A stretch of DNA of 64,000 nt from Stieleria mannarensis (lineage in GTDB: Bacteria; Planctomycetota; Planctomycetia; Pirellulales; Pirellulaceae): contig NZ_JACEHH010000009.1 in NCBI RefSeq assembly GCF_014154935.1, positions 155,047 to 219,046 on the forward strand. Direction: 5' to 3'. Every line of letters starts with the position of its first letter. Positions within the stretch are counted from its first letter, which is position 1. The notes under the pieces were generated by a model. That model worked only from the letters and a program-made list of their open reading frames with translations. It was not told the DNA's origin and ran no database searches. Below, piece after piece: positions 52,369 through 61,801 of the stretch. Both the position numbers and the translations under genes were made by a program.

Positions 52369-52693
52369 GCAATTGTCACAGATAGGTGGAAAAAACGGCC
52401 GCAATTCGGGGTGTCATGCGGCCCGGGCGGACTGCGGCGGGCCGCACCGACTTGCCACAGAGACCTGCCGCAGAGACTTGCCGACAGGGGCGGTCTACCC
52501 GATACTATGACGGTTAGTCAGTTTTGCCGCCATGCGGTCCACAAAATAGTCACCGGCGGATCGGCCCCTTTCGGTCGTTCGTCTTCCATTCCGACCGGTG
52601 ATCTGACTAAATAGAATGACAACGCGTGGCCCGATCGCGGTCGCGTTGGATGTTGCAGATTGATTCGTCCTCCAAATACCAGGTGACGCCCCG
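52369..52693. other. divergent intergenic region, no gene seen
   Basis: About 325 bases between the rhomboid gene (minus) and the ErpA/IscA-like gene (plus). It contains a short ACAGAGAC-type tandem near 52457-52485 and no credible frame. Promoters for both are expected here. Confidence 0.5.
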
Positions 52694-53026
52694 ATGGCAG
52701 TCAAATTGAGTGAGAGAGCGGCCCAAGAGGTCCAAAGATTCCGTACCGAACACAACTTCGGCGAAGAGATGGTCCTGCGGATCGGTGTCGCCGGCGGCGG
52801 ATGCAGTGGATTCAACTACACGCTCAACTTCGACGACAGCTACGACGAAAAAGCCGATTCGAAGTACGAGTGCCACGGTGTGGAAGTCGTCGTCGACAAA
52901 AAAAGTGCCCTGTACTTGGACGGAACCACCGTCGATTGGTACGAAAGCCTGGAAAAACAGGGATTTACGTTCGAAAACCCGAACGCCGTGAAAACCTGCG
53001 GCTGCGGAAGCTCCTTCCAAGCCTAG
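52694..53026 (+). CDS. A-type iron-sulfur cluster carrier (ErpA/IscA family)
   Basis: 110 residues. The three cluster-binding cysteines are clear: [13 protein letters not shown], and the closing CGCGSSF. The N-terminus ([16 protein letters not shown]) is typical. Family members pass [Fe-S] clusters from the scaffold to apoproteins in the cytoplasm. It cannot be assigned to ErpA, IscA or SufA from sequence alone. YidD follows 38 bases downstream on the same strand. Confidence 0.95.
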   Translation: MAVKLSERAAQEVQRFRTEHNFGEEMVLRIGVAGGGCSGFNYTLNFDDSYDEKADSKYECHGVEVVVDKKSALYLDGTTVDWYESLEKQGFTFENPNAVKTCGCGSSFQA

Positions 53027-53064
53027 ACCAACCGAGCGATCCGCTGGGAATCCTCGCGAAATCA

Positions 53065-53265
53065 ATGATTTGGCTGATTCGCGTCTACCAGACCCGAATC
53101 AGCCCGTTGTTCCCCCCACGCTGCCGTTTTACACCGACGTGCAGCCAATATGCGGTCGAAGCGATCCGCAACCGCGGCCCGCTGGCCGGTCTGTTCTGGA
53201 CCGTGCTGCGAATTCTGAAGTGTCACCCCTGGCACCCCGGCGGTCACGACCCGCCGCCGAAGTGA
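53065..53265 (+). CDS. yidD: membrane protein insertion efficiency factor YidD
   Basis: 66 residues from the ATG at 53065. The family signature is complete: [20 protein letters not shown], then CSQYAVEAI, then [16 protein letters not shown]. YidD helps YidC insert inner membrane proteins. It usually lies beside rnpA and yidC near the chromosomal origin; here it is apart from them, downstream of an iron-sulfur carrier gene. A longer in-frame extension exists upstream but overlaps the preceding gene and is not needed. Confidence 0.95.
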   Translation: MIWLIRVYQTRISPLFPPRCRFTPTCSQYAVEAIRNRGPLAGLFWTVLRILKCHPWHPGGHDPPPK

Positions 53266-53753
53266 CCCCGTAGCGGAAGCCGCCAAGGCCTTCGGGTTCC
53301 CGTTTCGCAACGCCCGGCGCGAAACTCTCCGCGAATTCCGCTACGCTGGTGCCCTCTCACCCGGTCGGCTTCCCCGAGCTGAAAAAAATTCCCTTTTCTA
53401 CCTGAACTTGCGTGCGTTTGGACGACACAATCCGCCCTTGAAGATGGCACGTCGTGATGGCGGATCTGAGGAATCGCGTCGGCACAACACCACGCAGCCC
53501 TCGCCGGGTCGGCTGCCGGCCCCCCGTTCGTTCGTTTTTCTGGAACAAACCTCGGCTTTTGCACGTCCAAGACCGGGGTGTGAAACGGTAGCGGTTGTGC
53601 CGGATTTTCTCAGTCCACCCCGCCCTGCGTGCCGAATGGCCCCAGAGACGGTTCTGAGGTGTTGAAATCTCATGATCCGTGATTGTCCTGGGTGTCTGCA
53701 AAGCGTTTCCCCATCAATCGCCCATTTGCCCTTCACCGAAGCTGGTCCAATAG
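53266..53753. other. intergenic region after YidD
   Basis: About 490 bases containing a full family A palindrome (53270-53344). The rest, up to the giant exported protein, holds no credible gene; the frames at 53408-53665 have no family features. The promoter of the giant gene should lie here. Confidence 0.55.
53270..53344. repeat. family A palindromic repeat
   Basis: Left arm 53270-53294 (GTAGCGGAAGCCGCCAAGGC) and right arm 53320-53344 (CGAAACTCTCCGCGAATTCC and on to GCTAC). It begins 4 bases after the yidD stop and could terminate that transcript. Confidence 0.88.
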
Positions 53754-56700
53754 ATGTTTCAAGGTCGCGAAAAACGAGCCCGCCGAAGTCGCCTGAGTCG
53801 TTTACTGGCTCAATTGACCCCGAGAATGAAAAAGTCATCTGGCGGCACCGCGCGGGTCGCCCGAGCCGGCCGGGTCAAATTGGAAGGCCTGGAGACGCGG
53901 CAATTGCTGGCCGCTGACGTTTCAGTCGTTTCGACCGATTCGATGGGGCCGTTCGACGCGCGAGTCGAAGTCGCTGCGGCGTCCACCAGCACGTCGACGT
54001 TGACCACGGTCAGCGAAGCCGAGGGCGAATCGGCACCGGACTTGGTCCAATTCGCCAAGGATCTGGCTGCGGTCGGCAGGGATGCAAACGGCAATCCGAT
54101 TTCCGGGCAAGGCCAAGTGACGTTCTTCGGCGCCCACTGGTGTCCGGCCTGTTCGGAACAGAAAGCACTGTTCCAAGACGGCAAAGACAATCTGCCGTTC
54201 ATCGAGGTGACCAATCCGGACCGTTCGATCGGCCAGATCGGCATCGACAACAACATCACCGCCTATCCGACCTGGGTGTTCCCCGACGGGTCGCGCGAGA
54301 CCGGTGTGTTGACACTCCAGCAAATCAGTGACCGCTCGGGCGTCGCGATCCCCCAGGGTGAGAACCCGACGTTCGAAGCGGTCGGCGATCAAACGGCTCT
54401 GATCGGCTCCCCGTTGCACCTCCCGATCGACGCCTACGATCCCGACGGCGGTCCGCTGACGGTGACCGTCTCGGTCGCCGATTCGAGTCTGTTGGAAGCA
54501 TCGGTGGTGGGCGGAACCGGTTCGGGGAAAACGTCTCGATCGATCCGGATCGACATGGCCACCTATGGCGACATGGTGATCCAGATGTTCGAAGACCGTG
54601 CCCCGACCGCCTCGGGACGCGTGATCGAATTGGCCAACGACGACTTTTACGACGACATCATCTTTCACCGCGTGATCGACGATTTCGTCATCCAGGCGGG
54701 CGATCCGACGGGCACCGGGACCAGCGGTTCGACCCTGGGCAACTTCGACGATGATTTTCATCCCGAACTGCAACACAACCGGACCGGTGTGATGTCGTTC
54801 GCCAAATCCAGCGACGACACCAACAATTCACAGTTCTTTATCACCGAAGTCCCGACGCGTTTCCTGGACTTCAACCACAGCGTCTTCGGCCAGCTGGTCG
54901 AAGGCTTCGACGTTCTCGACGCGATCAGCGAACACGCGGTCAACGGAGCCGACCGACCGACCACCGACATCGCGATCAACACCATCGAAGTGTTCACCGA
55001 CACCGAGAACTCGATGCTGATGTTAAAACCCACCGGCAATGGCGTCGGATCGACCAACGTGACCGTGACGGTGACCGATGGCGACGGCAACACGCACAGC
55101 GAGACGTTCCAGGTCGACGTCAACAACGACACCCAGAACAGCCAACCGTTCTTAAATGCCGTCACGGTGCCCGACCAGTTCACCCCGGGAACGCCGGCCA
55201 CGCTGCAGATGTCCAGCACCGACATCGAAGGCGACGCGGTCAGCTACTCGGCCGTCGTCGCCAGCAGCGGAACCGGAGCGACCGCCTCGATCGACGACAA
55301 CGGCTTGTTGACCGTCACGCCGGCGTCGGGCTTCACCGGGCAAGTCAATGTCCAAGTCACCGTTCGCCCCGGTCCGGGGGTGACCGGCAACAGTTCCAGC
55401 GACAGTGACAACCAGCTTCTAACGTTCAACTTCGACGGTGAACAGGCCCTCGCCGCCCCGACATCGATCGACCTGCTTGCCGGCAGCGACACCGGTGCCA
55501 GCGACAGCGACAACATCACCAACGCCGGCACGCTGTCGTTTAGCGTCGACGGCGTGACCAGCGGTGCGACCGTCCAACTGATCAATGTCCAGACCTCCGC
55601 GGTCTTGGGCGAAGCGGTCGCCAGTGGAACCAGCGTGACCGTCACCACCAACAACATCGCCGCACTCGGCGACGGAACCTACAACGTGACCGCGCGGCAG
55701 GTCTTCAACGGCCAAACGAGCGAACAAACGTCGCCCCTGAGCGTGACCTACGACACCATCCGTCCGACGTCGGTGGTCAGCAGCGCCAACACACGCGGCA
55801 ACGTCGATCGCTTGTACCAGACCGATTTGATCAATAACGAAGAGGGCGCGATTAGCTATGCGTTGACGCAATCCCCCAATGGCGCGTCGATCAACGCCGG
55901 GTCCGGGGCGATTCAGTGGACGCCCGGCGCCGCCGATGTCGGCGACAACGTGTTCACCGTCGCCGTCACCGACCTGGCCGGCAACACCCGCAGCGAAAAC
56001 TTCACCGTCAGCGTTGCCGAGGCCCCCAAGGCCGAAGTGAAGCTGGTTCTGAAAGACACCGACGGCAACACGATCACGAACGTCAACGTCGGTGACGAAT
56101 TCATCCTGGAATTGGTCGGCGTCGATGCCCGCAACAGTTTCGACCGCGACGGCGTGTATGCGATCTACACGGACATTTTGTTCGATTCCAGCATCGTGCG
56201 GGTTAAAGGCGGCACCACGATCGAATATGTCGGCAGCTTCACGCTTTCCCCCAAAGGCACGTTGGCGACCGGGTTGATCGATGAAATCGGTGCCGCGTCC
56301 TCGTTGACGGTCGCTTCCAATGAAGACGAATCGGTGATCGCCCGCGTGCAGATGGAAGCCATCGCCGCCGGCAGCGTCAACATCCGCAGCGAAGAGGCCG
56401 ACGAATCCAGCAGCGAAGTGTTGCTGTTCGGCGAAGACAACCAAATCTCGGCCGATTCGGTGTTCTTCGGCAGCGCCAATTTGACGGTCGGATTGGAGTT
56501 CACGCTGGCCGACGACGCGATCACCATCGCCGAGGATTCCGGGGCGACCACGATCGACGTGCTGGCCAACGACACCACCACCGGCAGCGACCCACTGTCG
56601 ATCGTCTCGATCACCCAACCGGTCGGCGGTGGGACCGTCAGCGTTGACTCGGGAGTGCTCTCCTTCACACCGGCACCGAACTTCAACGGCACCTCGACGT

Positions 56701-58637
56701 TTACCTATCGGGCCGGCGACGGCAGCGGCGCCCAAGACGTCGCGACCGTGACCGTCACCCTGACCCCGGTCAACGATCCGCCAACCGGTCTGGACGATAC
56801 CTTCGAAGTCGTCGAAGGGACCTCCGCCAATCGGCTGGACGTGCTGGCCAACGATTCCCTGGATCCCGACGACGACGGCACGTTGACGGTCACCTCGGCC
56901 AGCAGCAACACCGCCGGGGCATCCGTTCAAGTTTCCTCCGATGGTCTGGCGGTCAACTACACGCCGGCATCGGGATTCACCGGGACCGACTCGTTCACCT
57001 ATGTCGTCAGTGACGGTGCCGCGACCGATACCGTCACCGTCACCGTCACCGTGATTTCGTCCAACCCGCCGCCGACGGCCAATCCGGACGCCTTTACGGT
57101 CGCCGAAGACAGCGCCGAAACATCCTATGACGTGTTGGCCAATGACGACCGGGACGACGATGACGAACCCTTTGTGATCGACGGCGTCGGCACGCCCAGC
57201 CAAGGCGGTTCGGTGCGCTTTAGCAGCGACGGGACCACGTTCTTCTACACCCCGGCAACCGATTTCTTTGGCACCGAAACCGTGACCTACACCATTCGTG
57301 ACAGCGGCGGTGGGGTTTCCACCGGAACCGTCACGTTCACCGTCACCGATGTCGAAGACCCGCCGCCGGTTCTAAACGATACCCTCCAAGTCAACGCCGG
57401 CTCGGGGGCCTCGGTCGTGCTGCGGCTGGAAGACCTGCCCGAGAACGTCGACGGCTCCGGCGAGTCGCTGGAATTCACGCTGACCACGGCACAGCAAACG
57501 ACCTCACAAAACGGCTCCGTTTCGGTCAACTCGGCCGGCACGGAATTGACCTACACGCCGCCCAGCAGCACCTTCACCGGGACCGACACGTTGACCTACA
57601 CCGTGTCCGATGGCTCGGGTGACAGCGTCGGCACGTTGACCATCGAAGTGATGGACCTGACCCAGCGAACCATCGCGGTCAAATTCAGCGGCACCCAGGG
57701 GCGACGATTGTTGTCGGCGGTGCGTTTGACGGGCACCGACGCCCTGGGCAACGCGATCAACGAATCGCCGGTCTTAAACGGGAACAATTTGGAGTTCGCG
57801 AATCTGTTGCCCGGCGACTATGTCGTCGAAATCCCCGCCATCCCGTTCTTTAGCGGTGGCGAACAAGCTCAACAATATGCGATCAACAGTGCCGCCGATG
57901 ACGGTGACTCGGTCATCGAGGCTCGAATGGGGCGGATCAAACCGGAGTACATTTCGCTTCAAGATTGGCTGGGCTCGACACCCCAGCAGTCCTCGCTCGT
58001 GGTGGTGCAACCCGGCGGTTCGGCGCTGCTGGCCGAACCGACCGAGCTGGCGTCGGAATCCATCTCCAATGCCAACTACTCGCTCAACGATCTGGGAACC
58101 GAACTAGTTATTTCCGGTGAAGATGAAAGCACGGCGACCAGCTCCGATGGGCCCGACATCTTGAATGCCGCGATCCTGACGAACAACCGCAACGTCGTCC
58201 AGCCGCGCGGCCAGATCGGTGATCTGTTCTTGTACCGGGTCAACGTCGACAGCGACGTCGTCAACTATGACCGTACGCCCGCCGCGGACAACAGCGCCGC
58301 GTCGGCACAACTGGCCGCCGGGACTGGCGAAGGCGAACAGGTCGGTGCTGCCGCGGGCACGTCAGCAGCCGATGGGGTCAGCAGCCAAATACTGCAAAAC
58401 GAGCCGACCACCGGCGGATTGACCACCGCGGGCTCTGGCGAAGGCGAGTCGGTCATCCAGGCGACGTCGCAGAGCCATGTGGCCGCGCCGCTGCTTTCGT
58501 CCGACGTGATCGCTGCGGTTGAAACGGATCTGGAAAGCGACGATTCGGCGGACGATGACGTGACGGGAGAAGCGTTGTCCTCGCCGCTCGAGTCCGCTCT
58601 GAGCGCCAGTGGAGTCGACCGATTCTTTCGTCTTTAG
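53754..58637 (+). CDS. giant exported protein: thioredoxin-like, cyclophilin and Ig/cadherin-like modules
   Basis: 1627 residues. A basic N-terminus leads to VKLEGLETRQLLAADV (about 41-56), the planctomycete export-type motif. Residues about 95-200 are thioredoxin-like: VTFFGAHWCPACSEQ with a CPAC active site (130-133) and the cis-Pro segment ITAYPTWVFPDG. Residues about 260-415 are a cyclophilin: FHRVIDDFVIQAGDPTGTG, MSFAKSSDDTNNSQFFIT and FNHSVFGQL keep the Arg, Phe, Gln and His positions of the peptidyl-prolyl isomerase site. Then come cadherin/Ig-like repeats, including tandem units with a DVLANDx motif (from about 920), and an acidic tail. It probably acts outside the cell as a folding catalyst or adhesin. 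An ATG at 53826 is an alternative start. Confidence 0.9.
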   Translation: MFQGREKRARRSRLSRLLAQLTPRMKKSSGGTARVARAGRVKLEGLETRQLLAADVSVVSTDSMGPFDARVEVAAASTSTSTLTTVSEAEGESAPDLVQFAKDLAAVGRDANGNPISGQGQVTFFGAHWCPACSEQKALFQDGKDNLPFIEVTNPDRSIGQIGIDNNITAYPTWVFPDGSRETGVLTLQQISDRSGVAIPQGENPTFEAVGDQTALIGSPLHLPIDAYDPDGGPLTVTVSVADSSLLEASVVGGTGSGKTSRSIRIDMATYGDMVIQMFEDRAPTASGRVIELANDDFYDDIIFHRVIDDFVIQAGDPTGTGTSGSTLGNFDDDFHPELQHNRTGVMSFAKSSDDTNNSQFFITEVPTRFLDFNHSVFGQLVEGFDVLDAISEHAVNGADRPTTDIAINTIEVFTDTENSMLMLKPTGNGVGSTNVTVTVTDGDGNTHSETFQVDVNNDTQNSQPFLNAVTVPDQFTPGTPATLQMSSTDIEGDAVSYSAVVASSGTGATASIDDNGLLTVTPASGFTGQVNVQVTVRPGPGVTGNSSSDSDNQLLTFNFDGEQALAAPTSIDLLAGSDTGASDSDNITNAGTLSFSVDGVTSGATVQLINVQTSAVLGEAVASGTSVTVTTNNIAALGDGTYNVTARQVFNGQTSEQTSPLSVTYDTIRPTSVVSSANTRGNVDRLYQTDLINNEEGAISYALTQSPNGASINAGSGAIQWTPGAADVGDNVFTVAVTDLAGNTRSENFTVSVAEAPKAEVKLVLKDTDGNTITNVNVGDEFILELVGVDARNSFDRDGVYAIYTDILFDSSIVRVKGGTTIEYVGSFTLSPKGTLATGLIDEIGAASSLTVASNEDESVIARVQMEAIAAGSVNIRSEEADESSSEVLLFGEDNQISADSVFFGSANLTVGLEFTLADDAITIAEDSGATTIDVLANDTTTGSDPLSIVSITQPVGGGTVSVDSGVLSFTPAPNFNGTSTFTYRAGDGSGAQDVATVTVTLTPVNDPPTGLDDTFEVVEGTSANRLDVLANDSLDPDDDGTLTVTSASSNTAGASVQVSSDGLAVNYTPASGFTGTDSFTYVVSDGAATDTVTVTVTVISSNPPPTANPDAFTVAEDSAETSYDVLANDDRDDDDEPFVIDGVGTPSQGGSVRFSSDGTTFFYTPATDFFGTETVTYTIRDSGGGVSTGTVTFTVTDVEDPPPVLNDTLQVNAGSGASVVLRLEDLPENVDGSGESLEFTLTTAQQTTSQNGSVSVNSAGTELTYTPPSSTFTGTDTLTYTVSDGSGDSVGTLTIEVMDLTQRTIAVKFSGTQGRRLLSAVRLTGTDALGNAINESPVLNGNNLEFANLLPGDYVVEIPAIPFFSGGEQAQQYAINSAADDGDSVIEARMGRIKPEYISLQDWLGSTPQQSSLVVVQPGGSALLAEPTELASESISNANYSLNDLGTELVISGEDESTATSSDGPDILNAAILTNNRNVVQPRGQIGDLFLYRVNVDSDVVNYDRTPAADNSAASAQLAAGTGEGEQVGAAAGTSAADGVSSQILQNEPTTGGLTTAGSGEGESVIQATSQSHVAAPLLSSDVIAAVETDLESDDSADDDVTGEALSSPLESALSASGVDRFFRL

Positions 58638-59008
58638 ACCGTGATTTGCGGTTTTTTTGAGATTCCGTCGGGAAATTTGACCGCCGTTCTCGGGGCTTTT
58701 GCAAAGCCCTTCGGGGCCGTTTGATGACGGCGAAAACGCGTCTGGACCGACCGCCACCACGGCAAAACCCCCGAAAACACGGGTATCTACGCGGTTTTCG
58801 GCGATTTCCGTCCGCGGGATTTTTCACCCGAGCGACGGTTCGTTCGGCCGGGAATCGCGGGAAACCCCGCAATTTGCAGGGTTTTTTGAACGATGCCGGG
58901 TTGCACCAACCTTTCCGGCAACATAACACTTGGCCGTCACAAACGCATGGGATGCTGATTCCCTCTTCAACCCTTCCTGTCATAAGCATTCAGAAAAGGC
59001 TCTCGCAA
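58638..59008. other. intergenic region upstream of the HU gene
   Basis: About 370 bases between the giant gene and the HU gene. Contains the weak terminator at 58863-58887. The reading frame that extends the HU protein upstream through 58721 is rejected because HU starts at MAKAPPKAP with a ribosome binding site. Confidence 0.55.
58863..58887 (+). terminator. possible rho-independent terminator
   Basis: AACCCCGC and GCAGGGTT pair with one mismatch around AATTT and are followed by four more T. It lies 226 bases past the stop of the giant gene, so it could end that transcript, but the distance makes this uncertain. Confidence 0.4.
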
Positions 59009-59326
59009 ATGGCTAAAGCTCCGCCAAAGGCACCTACCAAGACTCAGATCATCGCCAATATCGCTGAGTCGACCGAATTGTCTAAAAAAGACGTCGCGGC
59101 CGTCTTCGACGCGCTGACCGACGAAATCGCTCGCGAAATGGGCCGCACCGGCTCGGGTCAATTCACCATCCCTGGTCTGTGCAAGATCCAACGCAAGGAT
59201 GTTGAAGCCAAACCCAAACGCAAGGGACGCAACCCCTCCGACGGAAGCGAAATCTGGCTGAAGCCGAAACCGGCCAGCAAGAAGGTCGTCATCCGCCCGC
59301 TCAAGGGTCTCAAGGAAATGATCTGA
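59009..59326 (+). CDS. HU-family DNA-binding protein
   Basis: 105 residues from the ATG at 59009, preceded by AAAAGG. The N-terminus has a short Lys/Pro extension (MAKAPPKAPTKTQ), then IIANIAESTELSKKDVAAVF, the usual HU helices. The beta-arm region reads FTIPGLCKIQRKDVEAKPK with KGRNPSDGSEIW and ends VVIRPLKGLKEMI. HU proteins bind and bend DNA in the nucleoid. An excellent terminator follows 38 bases after its stop, so it is probably a separate, strongly transcribed gene. Confidence 0.95.
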   Translation: MAKAPPKAPTKTQIIANIAESTELSKKDVAAVFDALTDEIAREMGRTGSGQFTIPGLCKIQRKDVEAKPKRKGRNPSDGSEIWLKPKPASKKVVIRPLKGLKEMI

Positions 59327-59363
59327 GCTGGGCCCCCAACGCCCTCATCAAGAACGATCAATG

Positions 59364-59400
59364 CGGCATGCGACGCTCCCCCGTCGCGTGCCGTTTTTTT
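59364..59400 (+). terminator. rho-independent terminator of the HU gene
   Basis: CGGCATGCGAC (59364-59374) pairs with GTCGCGTGCCG (59383-59393), with one G-T wobble, and is followed by seven T. It is 38 bases after the HU stop codon. Confidence 0.92.
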
Positions 59401-59461
59401 GTGCGCCTCGCATGTCGCCCGTGTCCCGCCGTAGCGACGCTCGCCTAACTTCAGTCGCAAT

Positions 59462-59557
59462 CCTCCCTGGAAGGGAGGGTCGAGCGTAGCGAGGGGAGGG
59501 TCGATTGGTGGTGATTAAGTGCTTCCGAGCCACAACGAACCCTCCACGCTCCGAGCG
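59462..59557. repeat. family D repeat
   Basis: CCTCCCTGGAAGGGAGGGTC..., with the gaggggagg and CGAGCCACA blocks in the same order as the 25246 copy. Confidence 0.8.
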
Positions 59558-59639
59558 TAAACTCCTCCGCGCCCCTCCCTGAAAGTGGCCTGATGAAAAG
59601 TAGATGGCGTCGAAAACAGGTGAACCGGCAACGATTGAA

Positions 59640-59735
59640 AATTGCAAAATGAACAGTGCAAATTGCGAAATGATTTGAGCGACGATTCCCGGCAAATTTG
59701 AATTTTGCAATGAACAGTTTGCAATTTGCAATCGA
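59640..59735. repeat. AT-rich patch with an imperfect direct repeat
   Basis: Two related stretches, 59642-59667 and 59704-59731, share TTGCAA...TGAACAGT...TGCAA in the same order, 62 bases apart. The patch is markedly AT-richer than everything around it. Confidence 0.6.
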
Positions 59736-59806
59736 GGGATCCAGCAGAATCGCTGAACGTCCCCGAACCTACCCAACGTTCCAAGTTCCATTGATTTTCG
59801 CCAGCC

Positions 59807-59895
59807 CACCCTGAAAGGGAGGGTGTCTTCAAGGAGTTGCTGGCTGCAAGTCTTCACTTGGTGCGTATGGGGGGCGAGACGCAGCGAGGGGAGGT
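59807..59895. repeat. partial family D repeat
   Basis: Starts CACCCTGAAAGGGAGGGTG and ends with the GAGGGGAGG block, but the middle differs from the other copies. Confidence 0.55.
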
Positions 59896-60012
59896 GCGAT
59901 GCCATTGGCTCCCCACACTTGCCACCGCAGCGGATGATGTCGGCTAGAATAGCCCGCGTTCCTGTTGGCAGCGTCACATGACACATCCAGCATCGTCAAG
60001 CGTCGTTCAACG

Positions 60013-60073
60013 GTAGCGACTTTCGCCCGAAGGTGGTGCGGTCCGTTTTCCACGCTCTGGCGAGCGTAGCTAC
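60013..60073. repeat. family C palindromic repeat
   Basis: Left arm 60013-60036 (GTAGCGACTTTCGCCCGAAG) and right arm 60050-60073 (CACGCTCTGGCGAGCGTAGC and on). The right arm is in the orientation of other copies' left arm, so arms can be swapped between copies. Confidence 0.85.
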
Positions 60074-60152
60074 ATCGAAAAGACGCTGTCCAGGTAAACC
60101 ACATGTTTCCTCACCCGCTTTGAACTGTCCCACCGCTCGAATCAAACCCGCC

Positions 60153-61445
60153 ATGCAACGTCGTCAATTTCTAAAACAATCCGCCGCCCTCTCCACCGTC
60201 GCACTCTTCTCCGGCTACTGGAGTGAAACCCAAGCCGATGAGTCAACGTCACCCAACGAAAAGCTGAAGCTCCTGTGTGTCGGCACGGCCAATCGCGCGA
60301 GCGCAAACGTCAGCGGTGTGCAACACGAAAACATCGTCGGTGTTTGCGACGTCGATGCGAAGTACCTGGAGAAAGCGTCGGCCCAGTTCCCCGCAGCGAA
60401 GACCTATCGCGACTATCGCGAGATGATCGCCCAAGAAGCCGACACCGCCGATGCGATCGTGATCTCGACCGCCGACCACAATCACGCCCCGGCGGCGATC
60501 CGAGCCATCCGCGCGGGCCTGCATTGTTATTGTGAAAAACCGTTGACTCACACGGTTCACGAAGCACGGTTGATCGCCGAAGCGGCCAAGCAAGCCGGCG
60601 TGGCCACGCAGATGGGCACCCAGATCCACGCTGGCAACAACTATCGACGCGTCGTCGAAATCATTCGTGCCGGAACCATCGGCGACGTCGCCGAAGTCCA
60701 TGTCTGGGTCGGCAAGGGCTGGGGCGGTGGCGAACGTCCCGAATCGGGCGACCCGGTCCCAGAGCACCTGGATTGGGACCTGTGGCTCGGACCGGCTCCG
60801 GAACGTCCCTACAAAGAAGGCCGCTATCACCCGGCCAACTGGCGGCGTTGGTGGGACTTCGGCCAAGGAACGCTCGGCGACATGGGATGCCACTACATGG
60901 ACCTGCCGTTCTGGGCACTCGACCTGCGGCACCCCACCAGCGTTACTGCCGAAGGCCCCGAGGTGCATCCGGAAACCTGCCCCTTGGGTTTGACGGTCCA
61001 CTACCAGTACCCGGCGCGCGGTTCCCAAGTGCCGGTCAAATTGACCTGGTACGACGGCAACCACATTCCCAAAACGGTCGCCGGTGAACAGGTTCCCGGC
61101 AGCGGCGTGATGTTCGTCGGCAGCGAAGGCAAAATGTTCGCCAGCTATGGCAACTATCGCTTGTACCCCGAAGACACGTTCAAGAACTTCGAACCGCCGA
61201 CGCCCACCATCCCCAATTCGATCGGACATCACAAAGAATGGATCCAAGCCTGTAAGACGGGCAGCGAGACGACGTGCAACTTCGATTACTCCGGAGCACT
61301 GACCGAGTCGGTCCTGCTGGGCAACGTCGCTTTCCGCGTCGGCAAGACACTCGATTGGGACGGCAAGCATCTCAAAGCGACCAATTGCCCCGAAGCCGAC
61401 GCGCTGATTCAAAAGCAATATCGCCCCGGCTGGGAAGTGGCCTGA
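60153..61445 (+). CDS. Gfo/Idh/MocA-family oxidoreductase with Tat signal
   Basis: 430 residues from the ATG at 60153. The N-terminus MQRRQFLKQSAALSTVALF is a twin-arginine signal, so the folded, NAD(P)-loaded enzyme is exported. KLLCVGTANRASANVSGV is a divergent Rossmann start. The diagnostic CEKPLTHTVHEARLIAEAAK follows at about 128-147. The C-terminal domain includes WRRWWDFGQGTLGDMGCHYM, with the usual aromatic and His residues. Such enzymes oxidise or epimerise sugars or inositols; the substrate is unknown. The reading frame upstream to 60033 is rejected because it crosses a family C repeat. Confidence 0.9.
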   Translation: MQRRQFLKQSAALSTVALFSGYWSETQADESTSPNEKLKLLCVGTANRASANVSGVQHENIVGVCDVDAKYLEKASAQFPAAKTYRDYREMIAQEADTADAIVISTADHNHAPAAIRAIRAGLHCYCEKPLTHTVHEARLIAEAAKQAGVATQMGTQIHAGNNYRRVVEIIRAGTIGDVAEVHVWVGKGWGGGERPESGDPVPEHLDWDLWLGPAPERPYKEGRYHPANWRRWWDFGQGTLGDMGCHYMDLPFWALDLRHPTSVTAEGPEVHPETCPLGLTVHYQYPARGSQVPVKLTWYDGNHIPKTVAGEQVPGSGVMFVGSEGKMFASYGNYRLYPEDTFKNFEPPTPTIPNSIGHHKEWIQACKTGSETTCNFDYSGALTESVLLGNVAFRVGKTLDWDGKHLKATNCPEADALIQKQYRPGWEVA

Positions 61446-61456
61446 GTCGCGGAAGC

Positions 61457-61582
61457 CGCGCCCGTAGCGGAAGCCGCCAAGGCTTTCGGCACCCGCACCG
61501 CGCCCGTAGCGGAAGCCGCCAAGGCTTTCGGCACCCGCACCGCGCCCGTAGCGGAAGCCGCCAAGGCTTTCAGCACCCGCAC
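61457..61582. repeat. family A left arm in three 42-bp tandem copies
   Basis: Units start at 61457, 61499 and 61541, each CGCGCCCGTAGCGGAAGCCG and on through GCCAAGGCTTTCGGCACCCG; the third has one change. There are no unique spacers, so it is not CRISPR. A fourth partial copy precedes it at 61446. Confidence 0.93.
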
Positions 61583-61801
61583 GAATGGCACGGGCCTCGT
61601 GAGCCGACGGCGCTAGCCGCGGGCCTTGATACGCCTTTTTCACGGCGGTAGGGCCCGAGGCTGGCGCCTACGGTTCAGCGTATTGGCTTAAGCCCGTGCC
61701 ATTCGTGTAAACACCTCTGCCCTGCCGGGGAAGGTGAGTGCAATGGTTCGTTGGCATTAAGGCTTCACCTGATTTGCCCGCCTCGCGCCACACCCCGGTA
61801 G

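Larger units (their letters stand above)
59327..60152. other. long intergenic region: terminator, family D repeats and an AT-rich patch
   Basis: About 825 bases between the HU and oxidoreductase genes. In order: terminator (59364-59400), family D element (59462-59557), an AT-rich patch with a direct repeat (59640-59735), a partial family D copy (59807-59895), and a family C palindrome (60013-60073). No credible gene; the minus-strand frames cross all of these. Confidence 0.7.

Noticed and set aside
55419..57203. Minus-strand reading frame of 594 codons, rich in Gly, Asp and Arg
   Set aside because: Antisense to the Ig/cadherin-like repeats of the giant protein. Its repeats are mirror images of that coding repeat, not a separate gene.
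61457..61582. CRISPR array
   Set aside because: Three 42-base units are nearly identical throughout with no variable spacer, and are copies of the dispersed family A arm.
60249..61643. Minus-strand reading frame of 464 codons
   Set aside because: Antisense to the Tat-exported oxidoreductase, and its N-terminal part is a translation of the triple family A repeat.
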